Positions 33,788-43,771 are shown, counted from the first letter of the stretch. The stretch: DNA of 64,000 bases from Lysobacteraceae bacterium (GCA_013823855.1 PNMW01000011.1:1-64000), one strand, 5' to 3'. A program made the numbers and translations. Notes: generated from the letters alone by a model not told the origin.

Positions 33788-35287
33788 ATGTCCAGCCAGA
33801 CGTTTTTCGGCCATCCGCGCGGCCTCGCCACCCTGTTCTTCACCGAAATGTGGGAGCGCTTCACCTTCTATGGCATGCGCAGCCTGCTGGTGCTGTTCAT
33901 GACTGCGGCGGTGGTCGGCGGCAATCCGGGCCTCGGCCTCACCGAAGGCGAGGCCAACGCGATCTACGGCCTGTATCTGTCCTGCGTCTACCTGTTCTCG
34001 CTGCCCGGCGGCTGGGTCGCCGATCGCCTGACCGGCCAACGCAATGCGGTGATCGCCGGCGGCGTGATCATCGCGCTCGGCAATTTCATGCTGGCGGTCG
34101 GCGAACGCACGCTGTTCTTCCTCGGCCTGGTGGTGATCGTGCTCGGCGTCGGCCTGCTGAAGCCGAACATCAGCGCGATGGTCGGCAAGCTCTACGACCA
34201 CCTGCCGTCGGCCAGGCGCGACGCCGGCTTCTCGATCTTCTACATGGGCATCAATGTCGGCGCGGTGATGGCGCCGCTGCTGGTCGGCACCATCGGCGAA
34301 AAGATCAGCTGGCAGGCCGGCTTCGCCGGTGCCGGCATCCTGATGCTGCTCGGCCTGGTGCAGTTCCACGTGATGCGCAGCACGCTGCCGCCGACCGCCG
34401 ATGACGCCAGCGCCAAGACGCCGGAAGAACGCCGCAAGGCCTGGACGGCGCTGTTCACCGGTCTCGGGCTGTTCGCGGCCCTGATCGCCTCGGCGGTCGT
34501 CGGCCTGTTCGATCTGGAGCCGGTGGCGATCGCCGAGAAGGTCGGTGTCGCCATCGTCATCATCGCGGCGTTCTTCTTCGGCTACGTGTTCCTGTTCGGC
34601 AAGCTGACGTCGGACGAAGCCAAGCGCGTCTCGGTGATCCTGGTGCTGTTCTTCGGCGCGGCGACCTTCTTCATGGGCTTCGAGCTGGCCGGCTCGACCT
34701 TCAACCTGTTCGCGCGCGATTTCACCGACCGCAGCGCCTTCGGCAGCTTCTTCAGCGATGGCCAGCACCCGGCCAGCTGGTACCAGTCGCTGAACCCGCT
34801 GTTCGTGGTCGCGTTCTCGCCGGTGTTCGCCGCGCTCTGGGTGCAGCTCGGCCGCCGCAACCTGGAGCCGTCGATCCCGGCCAAGTTCGCCCTGGGGCTG
34901 ATCCAGATGGGGCTCGGCTTCGTGGTGATCGCCTGGGCCGCGCACATCGTGGTGACCGGCGGCGACGGCACCAGGGTGCTGCCGGTCTGGCTGCTGCTGA
35001 CCTATCTGCTGCATACCTTCGGCGAGCTGTGCCTGTCGCCGATCGGCCTGTCGGCGGTCACCAAGCTGGCGCCGCCGCGCTTCGTCAGCCAGATGATGGG
35101 GACGTGGTTCGCGGGTACTGCGCTCGGCAACCTGCTGTCCGGCCTGATCGCCGGCCATCTCGGGGCCGACGACATCGCCAGCGCGCCGCACCGCTACCTG
35201 ATGATCTTCGCGCTGGCACTGAGCCTGGGATTGCTGATGGCGATCATGGCCAAGCCGATCAAGCGGCTGATGGGCAGCGTGCGCTGA
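33788..35287 (+). CDS. POT-family proton-coupled oligopeptide transporter
   Basis: The 499-residue inner-membrane protein has about 14 hydrophobic segments and the POT signature EMWERFTFYGMR (the ExxERF proton-coupling motif) at about 19-30. The second POT landmark, FSIFYMGINVGAVMAPLL, lies at about 153-170. It should import di- and tripeptides with protons. The start has only a weak ribosome-binding site. It heads a peptide-use group with the M2 and DUF885 peptidase genes downstream. Confidence 0.92.
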   Translation: MSSQTFFGHPRGLATLFFTEMWERFTFYGMRSLLVLFMTAAVVGGNPGLGLTEGEANAIYGLYLSCVYLFSLPGGWVADRLTGQRNAVIAGGVIIALGNFMLAVGERTLFFLGLVVIVLGVGLLKPNISAMVGKLYDHLPSARRDAGFSIFYMGINVGAVMAPLLVGTIGEKISWQAGFAGAGILMLLGLVQFHVMRSTLPPTADDASAKTPEERRKAWTALFTGLGLFAALIASAVVGLFDLEPVAIAEKVGVAIVIIAAFFFGYVFLFGKLTSDEAKRVSVILVLFFGAATFFMGFELAGSTFNLFARDFTDRSAFGSFFSDGQHPASWYQSLNPLFVVAFSPVFAALWVQLGRRNLEPSIPAKFALGLIQMGLGFVVIAWAAHIVVTGGDGTRVLPVWLLLTYLLHTFGELCLSPIGLSAVTKLAPPRFVSQMMGTWFAGTALGNLLSGLIAGHLGADDIASAPHRYLMIFALALSLGLLMAIMAKPIKRLMGSVR

Positions 35288-35381
35288 CGCGCCGCGACAA
35301 CCGGTATCAAACCTTTTCGCCGGGCATGGCGTCCGACCGCATCGGGCAGTGCCCGCAAACAGATAGCCAGGGAGTCCTTTC

Positions 35382-37358
35382 ATGCACCATCACCTGATCC
35401 ACGCCGGACTCGTCGCCGGACTGGCGCTGGGCCTGTCGGCCTGCGGCAAGCGCGCCGATACGGCCGCCGTGGCGCCGGCAGCGACGGTCACGTCGGCCGA
35501 CGCCGATGCCTTCGTCGCCGACTTCAACCAGCGCGCCCGCGAACTCGGCAAGTACTACGCCTCGGCCCAGTGGCTGCAGTCGACCTACATTACCGATGAC
35601 TCGCAGCTGATCGCCTCGAAGTATGGCGAGCAGTTCCTCGAGTTCAACTTCAACCAGGGCCAGGCGGCGAAGCCGTTCTATGCGCTGAAGGATCTGAAGC
35701 CGGATACCGCCCGGGCGCTGACCCTGATCAAGCTCGGCACCGTGGCGCCGAGCGATCCGGCCAACCGCAGCAAGCTGGCCACCGTGCTGTCGGACATGGA
35801 AGCGAACTACGGCAAGGGCCAGTGGTGCCGCAAGAACGCCTCGGGCAATGACGAATGCCTGTCGCTGCCGCAGATCGAGGACATCGTCAACAACATCGAC
35901 GGCAAGCGGAAGCCGGAGGAAATCGCCGAAGCCTGGGCCGGCTGGCATGCCACCGCCAAACCGATCCGCGACGACTACCAGAACTTCGTCGGCCTCTACA
36001 ACGGCGCCGCCCGGGAATCCGGCTACGCCGATGCCGGCGAATGGTGGCGCGGCGGCTACGACATGAGCCCGGCCGATTTCTCGGCCGAGACCGAGCGGCT
36101 GTGGAGCCAGATGAAGCCGCTGTACGACGCGCTGCACTGCCATGTGCGCGCCAAGCTCAACGCCAGGTACGGCGATGCCGTGGTGCCCAAGGCCGGTCCG
36201 ATTCCGGCGCACCTGCTCGGCAACATGTGGGCGCAGCAGTGGGCGAACCTCTACCCGCTGGTCGAGCCGTACAAGGGCGTTTCGGATCTGGATGTCAGCG
36301 CGGTGCTGAAGCGGCAGCGCGATGCCGAGCTGAAAACCCTGCTGGCCGGCTACAAGGGCAAGCCGTCGGCGGTCGACGTGGCGGAGATGGAGCACAAGGC
36401 GGACGCCGTTTTCGCCGAGAAGATGACCCGCACCGCCGAGGACTTCTACACCTCGCTGGGCATGCCGAAGCTGCCGGATTCGTTCTGGACCAAGTCGATG
36501 CTGGTCAAGCCGCGCGATCGCGACGTGGTCTGCCACGCCTCGGCCTGGCCGATGGACGGGCAGGACGATGTCCGCATCAAGCAATGCATCCAGCCGGACG
36601 AGGAATCGCTGACCACGATCCACCACGAACTCGGCCACATCTACTACTACCTGCTCTACAAGGACCAGCCGACCGTCTTCCAGGGCGGCGCCCATGACGG
36701 CTTCCACGAAGCGATCGGCGATACCGTGACCCTGTCGCTGACGCCGAGCCATCTGCAGAAGATCGGTCTGGTCAAGGACGCCAAGGCCGACCAGAAGGCA
36801 GTGATCAATTCGCAGATGAAGCTGGCGCTCGACAAGATCACCTTCCTGCCCTGGGGCAAGCTGGTCGACCAGTGGCGCTGGAAGGTGTTCTCCGGCGAAG
36901 TGGCTCCGGCCGACTACAACAAGGCCTGGTGGAAGCTGCGCGAGGAATATCAGGGTGTCGCGCCGCCGCTGGCGCGCAGCGAGGAAGACTTCGATCCGGG
37001 CGCCAAGTACCACATCCCCGGCAACACGCCTTACACGCGCTACTTCCTGAGCTTCGTCGTGCAGTTCCAGTTCCACAAGGCGCTCTGCGAAGCGGCCGGC
37101 TTCACCGGCCCGCTGCATGAATGCGACATCTACGGCAACAAGGCTGCCGGCGAAAAGTTCATGGCCATGCTGGCCGCCGGCCAGAGCCGGCCGTGGCCGG
37201 AAACGCTGGAAAAGCTGACCGGCACCAAGCAGATGGATGCTTCGGCGATCCTCGAATACTTCGCGCCGCTGAAGACCTATCTGGAAGCGCAGAACCAGGG
37301 CCAGAGCTGCGGCTGGAGCCTGCCGGCCGATCCGCTGGCGGCGGCATCGGGCAGCTGA
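35382..37358 (+). CDS. M2-family peptidyl-dipeptidase (ACE-like), lipoprotein
   Basis: The 658-residue protein is an angiotensin-converting-enzyme-like zinc peptidase that removes dipeptides from C-termini. The zinc motif HELGH is at 415-419 (TTIHHELGHIYYY), with the third ligand Glu in GFHEAIGD about 24 residues later. The N-terminus has a lipobox (LGLSACGK). Localisation is periplasmic, membrane-anchored. Its dipeptide products fit import by the POT transporter encoded just upstream. Confidence 0.93.
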   Translation: MHHHLIHAGLVAGLALGLSACGKRADTAAVAPAATVTSADADAFVADFNQRARELGKYYASAQWLQSTYITDDSQLIASKYGEQFLEFNFNQGQAAKPFYALKDLKPDTARALTLIKLGTVAPSDPANRSKLATVLSDMEANYGKGQWCRKNASGNDECLSLPQIEDIVNNIDGKRKPEEIAEAWAGWHATAKPIRDDYQNFVGLYNGAARESGYADAGEWWRGGYDMSPADFSAETERLWSQMKPLYDALHCHVRAKLNARYGDAVVPKAGPIPAHLLGNMWAQQWANLYPLVEPYKGVSDLDVSAVLKRQRDAELKTLLAGYKGKPSAVDVAEMEHKADAVFAEKMTRTAEDFYTSLGMPKLPDSFWTKSMLVKPRDRDVVCHASAWPMDGQDDVRIKQCIQPDEESLTTIHHELGHIYYYLLYKDQPTVFQGGAHDGFHEAIGDTVTLSLTPSHLQKIGLVKDAKADQKAVINSQMKLALDKITFLPWGKLVDQWRWKVFSGEVAPADYNKAWWKLREEYQGVAPPLARSEEDFDPGAKYHIPGNTPYTRYFLSFVVQFQFHKALCEAAGFTGPLHECDIYGNKAAGEKFMAMLAAGQSRPWPETLEKLTGTKQMDASAILEYFAPLKTYLEAQNQGQSCGWSLPADPLAAASGS

Positions 37359-37491
37359 AGTAGCGGTCGCCCGGATCACGCCGGATGCACGATCACCACG
37401 GCGGGGACACGAAGCCGTGCTTCGTGTCCCCGCTGTCGTTGCGGCGGCCGTCCTGTTGCCCACCCGAAGTCGTCTGGACCGGAGTCTCCCC

Positions 37492-39312
37492 ATGAAAACC
37501 TTGTTCAAAGTCGTCGGCGGCCTGCTGCTGGTCGTGGTGCTCGGCGCCGGCCTGTGGATCGCCAACGTCGGCTGGTTCAAGCCGTACTCGATCGATCTGT
37601 TCTACAACCGGGTATTCGTGCGCTTCCTGCTGGAAAGCCCCGAACTGGTCACCAGCCTGGCGCCGCATCCGCTCGGCATCCGCTACTTCGACCGGCGCCT
37701 GAGCGATGCCTCGGTCGCCCAGCAGCAGAAGCAGGCCGCGTTCGTGAAAAGCGAACTCGACACGCTGCACGCGTACGACCGCGCCACGCTCGATGCCGGC
37801 CGGCAGCTGTCCTACGACATCCTCGAGGACTTCCTGGCGACCACCGTCGCCGGTGAGCCGTGGCTGTTCCACAGCTATCCGCTGAACCCGACCGCCGGCG
37901 AGCAGAGCGAGCTGCCGAGCTTCCTGCTCGGCCAGCATCCGATCGATTCGGCGGCCGATGTCGAAAGCTTCCTCAGCCGTCTCGACCAGTTCGGCACCCG
38001 CTTCGACCAGATCCTCGAAGGCCTGGCCTTGCGTGAAGCGCGCGGCATCCGGCCGCCGAAGTTCGTGGTCGACAAGACCCTCAAGCAGATGCGCGAGTTC
38101 ATCGCCAGGAAGCCGGAAGAGAACGTGCTGTACACCGGGCTCGCCGAAAAGCTGGCCAAGCTCGGCGATCTCGACGAGGCCGCGCGCGCGGCCTTGCTCG
38201 CCCGCACGGCGGCCAGCATCAACAACATCGTCTATCCGGCCTATGGCCGGCTGATCGAGAACTTCGAGGCGCTGGCTGCGAAGGTCACCGAGAACAACGG
38301 CGTCTGGTCGCTGCCCGACGGCGCGGCCTACTACGCCTGGTGCGTGCGCCAGCAGACTACGTCGACGCTGTCGCCGGACACGATCCACGACATCGGCCTC
38401 GCCGAGGTGGCGCGCATCGAGGCCGAGATGAACGCGCTGCTGGTCGAGCAGGGCTACACGGAAGGCAGCGTCGGTGCCCGCGTCAGCGCGCTGGCCAAGG
38501 AAGCGCGCTTCAGGTACACGGCCGATCAGCCAGGCGTACGCGAGCAGGTGCTGGCCGACTACCAGAAGATCATCGACGAGATCGATGCCGGCCTCGGTCC
38601 GTACTTCGACGTGCGGCCGAAGCTCGGCGTGCAGGTCAAGGCGATTCCGGCGTTCAAGGAAGCCTCGGCGCCCGGCGCCTACTACGAGCCGGGTGCGCTC
38701 GACGGTTCACGGCCCGGCGTGTTCTTCGCGAACCTGCGCAAGGTCGACGAGATCAGCCGTTATGGCATGCGCACCCTCGCCTATCACGAGGCGATTCCCG
38801 GCCATCACTTCCAGATCGCCATCGCCCAGGAACTGAAAGATGTGCCGGTGTTCCGCAACGTGCTGCCGTTCAATGCCTACGCCGAAGGCTGGGCGCTGTA
38901 CGCCGAGCGGCTGGCCTGGGAACTGGGCTACGAGAAGGATCCGTTCGACAATCTCGGCCGCCTGCAGGCGGAGATGTTCCGCGCCGTGCGGCTGGTGGTC
39001 GACACCGGCATGCACCAGAAGCGCTGGAGCCGCGAGCAGGCGCTGGCCTATCTGATCGACAAGACCGGCATGGCCGAGGTCGAGGCCACGGCCGAGATCG
39101 AGCGCTATCTGGTCTGGCCCGGGCAGGCGCTGGGCTACAAGCTCGGCATGCTGAAGATCCTCGAGTTGCGCGAGCGGGCCAAGACCCAGCTCGGTGACAG
39201 GTTCGACCTCAGGGAGTTCCACCGCGTAGTGCTGACGCCGGGTTCGATGCCGCTGCCGGTGCTGGAAGCGGTGGTCGATCGCTGGCTGGCGTCGAAGGCG
39301 CCGGCCAGCTGA
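37492..39312 (+). CDS. DUF885 family protein (putative metallopeptidase)
   Basis: The 606-residue protein starts with a single membrane segment (VVGGLLLVVVLGAGLWIANV), so it is anchored and faces the periplasm. The DUF885 hallmark LAYHEAIPGHHFQIAI is at about 427-442 and has an HEXXXH-like metal motif; AYAEGWALYAERL follows. The family is thought to be peptidase-like. The ATG at 37492 has ggag seven bases upstream. It lies 133 bp after the M2 peptidase gene. Confidence 0.88.
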   Translation: MKTLFKVVGGLLLVVVLGAGLWIANVGWFKPYSIDLFYNRVFVRFLLESPELVTSLAPHPLGIRYFDRRLSDASVAQQQKQAAFVKSELDTLHAYDRATLDAGRQLSYDILEDFLATTVAGEPWLFHSYPLNPTAGEQSELPSFLLGQHPIDSAADVESFLSRLDQFGTRFDQILEGLALREARGIRPPKFVVDKTLKQMREFIARKPEENVLYTGLAEKLAKLGDLDEAARAALLARTAASINNIVYPAYGRLIENFEALAAKVTENNGVWSLPDGAAYYAWCVRQQTTSTLSPDTIHDIGLAEVARIEAEMNALLVEQGYTEGSVGARVSALAKEARFRYTADQPGVREQVLADYQKIIDEIDAGLGPYFDVRPKLGVQVKAIPAFKEASAPGAYYEPGALDGSRPGVFFANLRKVDEISRYGMRTLAYHEAIPGHHFQIAIAQELKDVPVFRNVLPFNAYAEGWALYAERLAWELGYEKDPFDNLGRLQAEMFRAVRLVVDTGMHQKRWSREQALAYLIDKTGMAEVEATAEIERYLVWPGQALGYKLGMLKILELRERAKTQLGDRFDLREFHRVVLTPGSMPLPVLEAVVDRWLASKAPAS

Positions 39313-39439
39313 AGCGGCCGGGCCGGGCGCGCCGCTGCGCCCGGCCTCGCGGTGTTGCACCGAGGCGGGGGACCGGCCCCAGCCGAACTGCAATCCGCCT
39401 CGCGTAGACTCGGGATGTCCGTACCCGGAGGGAACCCCC

Positions 39440-40390
39440 ATGTCTTACTTCGCGCTGGCCTTGCTCACCTTCGTCCTGGTTACCGTCTACAAGGGCGTGG
39501 TCACCGTGCCGCAGGGCACGGAGTACACCATCGAGCGCTTCGGGAAATACCGCGCCACGTTCACGCCGGGCCTGCACTGGCTGGTGCCGTACGTCGATCG
39601 CGTCGGCCGCAGGCTGTCGATGATGGAGCAGGTGCTGGACGTGCCGTCGCAGGAAGTGATCACCAAGGACAACGCCATGGTCGGCGTCGATGGCGTCGTG
39701 TTCTATCAGGTGCTCGACGCCGCCCGCGCCGCCTATGAAGTGCAGAACCTGCAGTACGCGATCCTGAACCTGACCCAGACCAATCTGCGCACGGTGATGG
39801 GCTCGATGGATCTCGACGCGCTGCTCAGCCAGCGCGACCACATCAACGTGCGGCTGCTGGCCGTGGTCGATCAGGCGACCAGCCCCTGGGGCATCAAGGT
39901 CACCCGCATCGAGATCAAGGACATCCGGCCGCCGCGCGATCTGGTCGAAAGCATGGGCCGGCAGATGAAGGCCGAACGTGACAAGCGCGCCCAGATTCTC
40001 GAAGCCGAAGGCTCGCGGGCCTCGGCGATCCTCAAGGCCGAAGGCCAGCGGCAGTCGCAGATCCTGCTCGCCGAAGGCGAAAAGCAGCAGGCGATCCTCG
40101 ATGCCGAGGGGCGCCGCGAAGCGGCGTTCCGCGACGCCGAGGCGCGCGAGCGTCAGGCCCAGGCGGAAGCCAATGCCACCGCCAGCGTGTCGGCGGCGAT
40201 CGCCCAGGGCGATGTGCAGGCGATCAACTACTTCGTCGCCACGAAGTACATCGACGCGCTGCGGATGATCGCCACCAGCCCGAACGAGAAGCTGGTGTTC
40301 ATGCCGCTGGAAGCGTCGAGCGTGATCGGCGCGATCGGCGGCATCGCCGAACTGGCCAGGAAGGCGTCCGGCCAGAGCGCCGCCCAGTAG
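39440..40390 (+). CDS. SPFH/Band 7 membrane protein (QmcA/paraslipin-like)
   Basis: The 316-residue protein has one N-terminal membrane anchor (YFALALLTFVLVTVYKGVV), an SPFH domain (about 25-190, VPQGTEYTIERFGKYRATFT) and a coiled-coil tail rich in Ala and Glu with repeats of the form ILxAEGxRQ (about 185-230). Such proteins form large cages or microdomains in the membrane. It is paired with NfeD 21 bp downstream, which is the standard arrangement. Confidence 0.94.
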   Translation: MSYFALALLTFVLVTVYKGVVTVPQGTEYTIERFGKYRATFTPGLHWLVPYVDRVGRRLSMMEQVLDVPSQEVITKDNAMVGVDGVVFYQVLDAARAAYEVQNLQYAILNLTQTNLRTVMGSMDLDALLSQRDHINVRLLAVVDQATSPWGIKVTRIEIKDIRPPRDLVESMGRQMKAERDKRAQILEAEGSRASAILKAEGQRQSQILLAEGEKQQAILDAEGRREAAFRDAEARERQAQAEANATASVSAAIAQGDVQAINYFVATKYIDALRMIATSPNEKLVFMPLEASSVIGAIGGIAELARKASGQSAAQ

Positions 40391-40411
40391 CCGTCACCCC
40401 GGAGAACGACG

Positions 40412-40891
40412 ATGGACAGCCTGATCAACGACGGCTTCATCTTCTGGCACTGGTGGGTGCTCGGCTTCCTGCTGCTGGTCGCCGAAGTGCTGACGCCGGG
40501 CACCTTCTTCATGTGGATCGGCGCGGCGGCCTTCGTCACCGGCATCGCCGCATGGGCGGTCCCGGGGCTGAGCTGGGCCGGCGAGATCGTGATGTTCGCG
40601 CTGCTGGCGCTGGCGGCGGTCGGTGCCTGGTTCCGGTTCCGGCCGCTGCGCCGCAGCGACGACGAGGACAACGGCCTGAACCAGCGCGGCCGCCAGGTGA
40701 TCGGCCGCGAGCTGACCCTGGTGTCCGACATCGAGAACGGCGTCGGCCAGGCGCGCCTCGATGACTCGGTCTGGCGGGTCACCGGTCCGGACCTTGCGAG
40801 CGGTGCCCGGGTGCGGGTGGTCGGCACCGACGGCGCGACCCTGAAGGTCAAGCCGGTTACCCATCACGGCAACGCGGGGCACGCGCATTAA
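40412..40891 (+). CDS. NfeD family protein
   Basis: The 159-residue protein has two to three membrane segments (HWWVLGFLLLVAEVLTPGTFFMW, read as 12-34, then AVPGLSWAGEIVMFALLALAA) and a C-terminal OB-fold (about 90-150, RQVIGRELTLVSDIENG). It is the short NfeD type that partners Band 7 proteins. It probably stabilises the QmcA-like complex. It is translated 21 bp after that gene. Confidence 0.92.
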   Translation: MDSLINDGFIFWHWWVLGFLLLVAEVLTPGTFFMWIGAAAFVTGIAAWAVPGLSWAGEIVMFALLALAAVGAWFRFRPLRRSDDEDNGLNQRGRQVIGRELTLVSDIENGVGQARLDDSVWRVTGPDLASGARVRVVGTDGATLKVKPVTHHGNAGHAH

Positions 40892-40961
40892 CACGTCGTC
40901 CGAAGACCAGATCCACGAAGCCGCCGAGACCGCGCCGCCGGGCGAGGCCCGGGTCCGCGCC

Positions 40962-41639
40962 GTGGTCCGCGAGGCCACCCACAACCTGTACAGCTTCGGC
41001 GAGGAACTGGCCCACAGCCTGACCCACGGCCTCGGCGCGGTGCTGGCGATCATCGGCCTGTGCGTGCTGGTGGCGCGCAGCGTGCTCTATGGCGGCTCGC
41101 GCGAACTGGTGGCCAGCTCGATCTTCGGCGCGGCGCTGATCCTGATGTATGCCGCGTCGACCCTGTTCCACTCGATTCCGCTGCCGCGCCCGAAGCACAT
41201 CTTCCGGGTCATCGATCACTGCCTGATCTATGTGCTGATCGCCGGCACCTACACGCCGTTCACCCTGATCGCGCTGGCCGACAGCCCCTGGGGCATGCGC
41301 CTGTTCGCGTTCACCTGGGGGCTGGCGACGGTCGGCATCCTGTTCAAGATCTTCACCACCGGCCGCTTCGAGTGGCTGTCGCTGGGGGTGTACCTGGCGA
41401 TGGGCTGGTGCGGCGTGGTCGCCGGCAGCGAGATCATCGCCGCGGTACCGAACGCCGGCCTGTGGCTGCTGCTCGCCGGCGGGCTGTCGTACACCTTCGG
41501 CACCGTTTTCTACGCCTCGACCCGGCTGCGCTATCACCACGCGATCTGGCATGTGTTCGTGCTGGCCGGCAGCGTCTTCCACTTCTTCTGCGTGCTGTTC
41601 TACGTGCTGCCCGGCCCGCCGGTTCCGGCGCCGCCATGA
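40962..41639 (+). CDS. Hemolysin III/PAQR-family membrane protein
   Basis: The 225-residue protein has seven hydrophobic segments and the family landmarks EELAHSLTHGLGAVL (first His), STLFHSIPLPR with HIFRVIDHC, and the C-terminal HHAIWHVFVLAGSVFHF, giving a histidine cluster like the zinc site of PAQR proteins. No ATG fits; the start is taken as GTG at 40962. The upstream frame is open toward nfeD, so the exact N-terminus is unsure. Its stop overlaps the PPK2 start (ATGA). Confidence 0.88.
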   Translation: MVREATHNLYSFGEELAHSLTHGLGAVLAIIGLCVLVARSVLYGGSRELVASSIFGAALILMYAASTLFHSIPLPRPKHIFRVIDHCLIYVLIAGTYTPFTLIALADSPWGMRLFAFTWGLATVGILFKIFTTGRFEWLSLGVYLAMGWCGVVAGSEIIAAVPNAGLWLLLAGGLSYTFGTVFYASTRLRYHHAIWHVFVLAGSVFHFFCVLFYVLPGPPVPAPP

Positions 41640-42523
41640 GCGGCAAGCCGCGGCATGGCGTGGTCGACAGCCCGTTCCTGGTGCCGGACGACGGCCGCTT
41701 CCGGGTCAGCAAGGCGCACACCGCGCCGCCACAGGATGCCGGCGACGACGATCACCTGAAGGCCGAGCTGCGCGATCACGTTGCAGCACTCGACGATCTG
41801 CAGAAGATCCTCTACGCCCACGATCACCACGCGCTGCTGCTGATCTTCCAGGCGATGGACGCGGCCGGGAAGGATTCGACGATCCGGGCGGTGCTGACCG
41901 GCGTCAATCCGGCCGGCTGCGAGGTCCACTCGTTCAAGCGGCCGACGCCGCAGGAACTGGATCACGACTTTCTCTGGCGCAGCGCGCGCCTGCTGCCGGA
42001 ACGCGGCCGGATCGGCGTGTTCAACCGCAGCTACTACGAGGAAGTGCTGGTCGTGAAGGTGCATCCGGAATGGCTGGGCGCCCAGCGGCCGCAGCCGGGC
42101 CGGCATCCGAAGAAATTCTGGAAACAGCGCTACCAGTCGATCCGCGATCACGAGCGGCACCTGGCGGCTAACGGCACGGTGATCCTCAAGTTCTGGCTCA
42201 ACGTGTCGCGCGAGGAACAGCGCCGCCGTTTTCTCGATCGCCTCGACGAGCCGGAGAAGAACTGGAAGTTCGAGGCCGGCGATGTTGCCGAACGCGCGCA
42301 CTGGGACGCCTACATGGCGGCCTACGAGGACGCGCTGAACCACACCTCGCGCGACTACGCGCCGTGGTACGCGATCCCGGCCGATTCCAAGCCGTTCATG
42401 CGGGCCGCGGTGGCCGACATCATCGTCCGCCGCCTGCGGCAGCTCGACCTGCGCTATCCGGAATCCAGCGACCACGACAAGGCGCAGTTCGCCTCACTGC
42501 GCCGGCAGCTCGAAGCCGAATAG
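41636..42523 (+). CDS. PPK2-family polyphosphate kinase
   Basis: The 295-residue protein has the PPK2 P-loop FQAMDAAGKDSTIRAVL at about 79-95, followed by KRPTPQELDHDFLWR and FNRSYYEEVLVVKVHPEW, the lid and Walker B regions. The enzyme transfers phosphate between polyphosphate and nucleotides; a single-domain protein of this length suggests class I or III, acting on NDP or on AMP/ADP. It is coupled by ATGA to the hemolysin III-type gene. Confidence 0.92.
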   Translation: MSGKPRHGVVDSPFLVPDDGRFRVSKAHTAPPQDAGDDDHLKAELRDHVAALDDLQKILYAHDHHALLLIFQAMDAAGKDSTIRAVLTGVNPAGCEVHSFKRPTPQELDHDFLWRSARLLPERGRIGVFNRSYYEEVLVVKVHPEWLGAQRPQPGRHPKKFWKQRYQSIRDHERHLAANGTVILKFWLNVSREEQRRRFLDRLDEPEKNWKFEAGDVAERAHWDAYMAAYEDALNHTSRDYAPWYAIPADSKPFMRAAVADIIVRRLRQLDLRYPESSDHDKAQFASLRRQLEAE

Positions 42524-42535
42524 CGCCGCGCCGCC

Positions 42536-43177
42536 TTACAGCGGCAGGTCGTGGATCACGGTGCCGGCGGCATCGGTCCGGGCGATCCGCAGCATCGCGT
42601 CGGCCACGGCGTCGGCGGTGATCGGCCGGTACTTGCGCAGCGGCCCGATGCACAGCGGTGCCAGCAGCGGCGCCAGCGTCTGGGCGAAGGCTTCGGCCGG
42701 CCGGGATTCGCTGCGGGCGCCGAGCAGCAGCGACGGCCGGAACAGATGCACGGCCGTGAAGCCGACGGCGCCGACCGCCTGCTCCATCCGTGCCTTGACC
42801 CGCGAGTAGAACGCCGGCGACGTCGCGCTGGCCCCGGCGGCGGAGACGCCGTAGAAACGGCTCACGCCACCGGCCTGGGCGGCACGGGCCACCGCCAGCA
42901 CCATGTGGTAATCGACCCGCTCCAGCCCGGCCTTGCCGCCAGCCGCGCGGGTGGTGGTGCCGAGGCAGCAGAACAGGTCGTCGGCCTTGAGCGGATCGGG
43001 CAGCGCGTCGAGATCTTCGAGCGTCGACTTCACGAAGCGCAGCTTCGGATGGGCGATGGCGGGTGCGCGGCGGCCGAGCACGATCACGCTGCTGTAGTCG
43101 GCAGCGGCGAGCAGGCGTTCGAGCAAGGCGGCACCGACCAGTCCGGTGGCGCCGACCAGCAGGGCAGTTCGCGCCAT
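42536..43177 (-). CDS. NAD(P)H-binding Rossmann protein (HTATIP2/atypical SDR-like)
   Basis: The 213-residue protein has the nucleotide-binding motif LLVGATGLVGAALLERLL at 6-23, a LFCCLGTTTRAAGGKAG segment and YSRVKARMEQAV, where a Tyr-X3-Lys pattern is imperfect. Atypical SDRs of this group bind NAD(P) and act as reductases or sensors; no substrate is known. Its 3' end faces the PPK2 3' end with a 12-bp gap. Confidence 0.85.
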   Translation of the reverse strand: MARTALLVGATGLVGAALLERLLAAADYSSVIVLGRRAPAIAHPKLRFVKSTLEDLDALPDPLKADDLFCCLGTTTRAAGGKAGLERVDYHMVLAVARAAQAGGVSRFYGVSAAGASATSPAFYSRVKARMEQAVGAVGFTAVHLFRPSLLLGARSESRPAEAFAQTLAPLLAPLCIGPLRKYRPITADAVADAMLRIARTDAAGTVIHDLPL

Positions 43178-43275
43178 GAGCGCTCCGGGGTGGTGACGGG
43201 ACCACGAGTCTATCGGAGGCGCCCGCAGGCAGGCGTTACAGTGGCGGCCCTTTTCTCCATTCTCGCAACTCCGAC

Positions 43276-43719
43276 ATGAGCATCTGGAAGCGCCCCGTCA
43301 CCCTCGGCGAAGGTTTGCCGACGCCGCCGAACACCATGGGCGAACACCTGGGCATCAAGGTCACCGAGGTCGGACCGGACTACCTGCGCGGCACCATGCC
43401 GGTCGACCATCGCACCGTGCAGCCCTATGGCCGTCTGCACGGCGGTGCCTCCTGCGTGCTGGCCGAGGAACTCGGCAGCATCGCGGCCTTTCTCGCCACC
43501 GCGCCGGAAGACGGCATGCCGGTCGGCCTCGACATCAACGCCAACCATATCCGGCCGCTCGGCAGCGGCCTGGTCACCGGCACCGCTCGTCCGATTCATG
43601 TCGGGCGCACGTCGCAGGTCTGGGAGATTCGGCTGACCGACGCGCAGGATCGGCTGGTCTGCATGTCGCGGCTGACCGTGTCAGTGATTCCGGCCGCCAA
43701 GGCCAAGCCGGCCAGCTGA
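43276..43719 (+). CDS. Hotdog-fold thioesterase (PaaI/YdiI-like)
   Basis: The 147-residue protein has the hotdog thioesterase helix segment with RLHGGASCVLAEELGS at 54-69, where Glu65 would be the catalytic residue of the YdiI/4-hydroxybenzoyl-CoA type. VGLDINANHIRPL follows. It hydrolyses an acyl- or aroyl-CoA; the substrate is not clear, though YdiI relatives act on DHNA-CoA or benzoyl-CoA. It is monocistronic by context. Confidence 0.9.
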   Translation: MSIWKRPVTLGEGLPTPPNTMGEHLGIKVTEVGPDYLRGTMPVDHRTVQPYGRLHGGASCVLAEELGSIAAFLATAPEDGMPVGLDINANHIRPLGSGLVTGTARPIHVGRTSQVWEIRLTDAQDRLVCMSRLTVSVIPAAKAKPAS

Positions 43720-43771
43720 GCGGCGCGCATCGACGGCGCGCCTCCGCGAACCCCGACCGAGGAGCCGCCCG

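Noticed and set aside
35307-37580. A 757-residue minus-strand frame
   Set aside because: It is antisense to the M2 peptidase gene and shows no domain.
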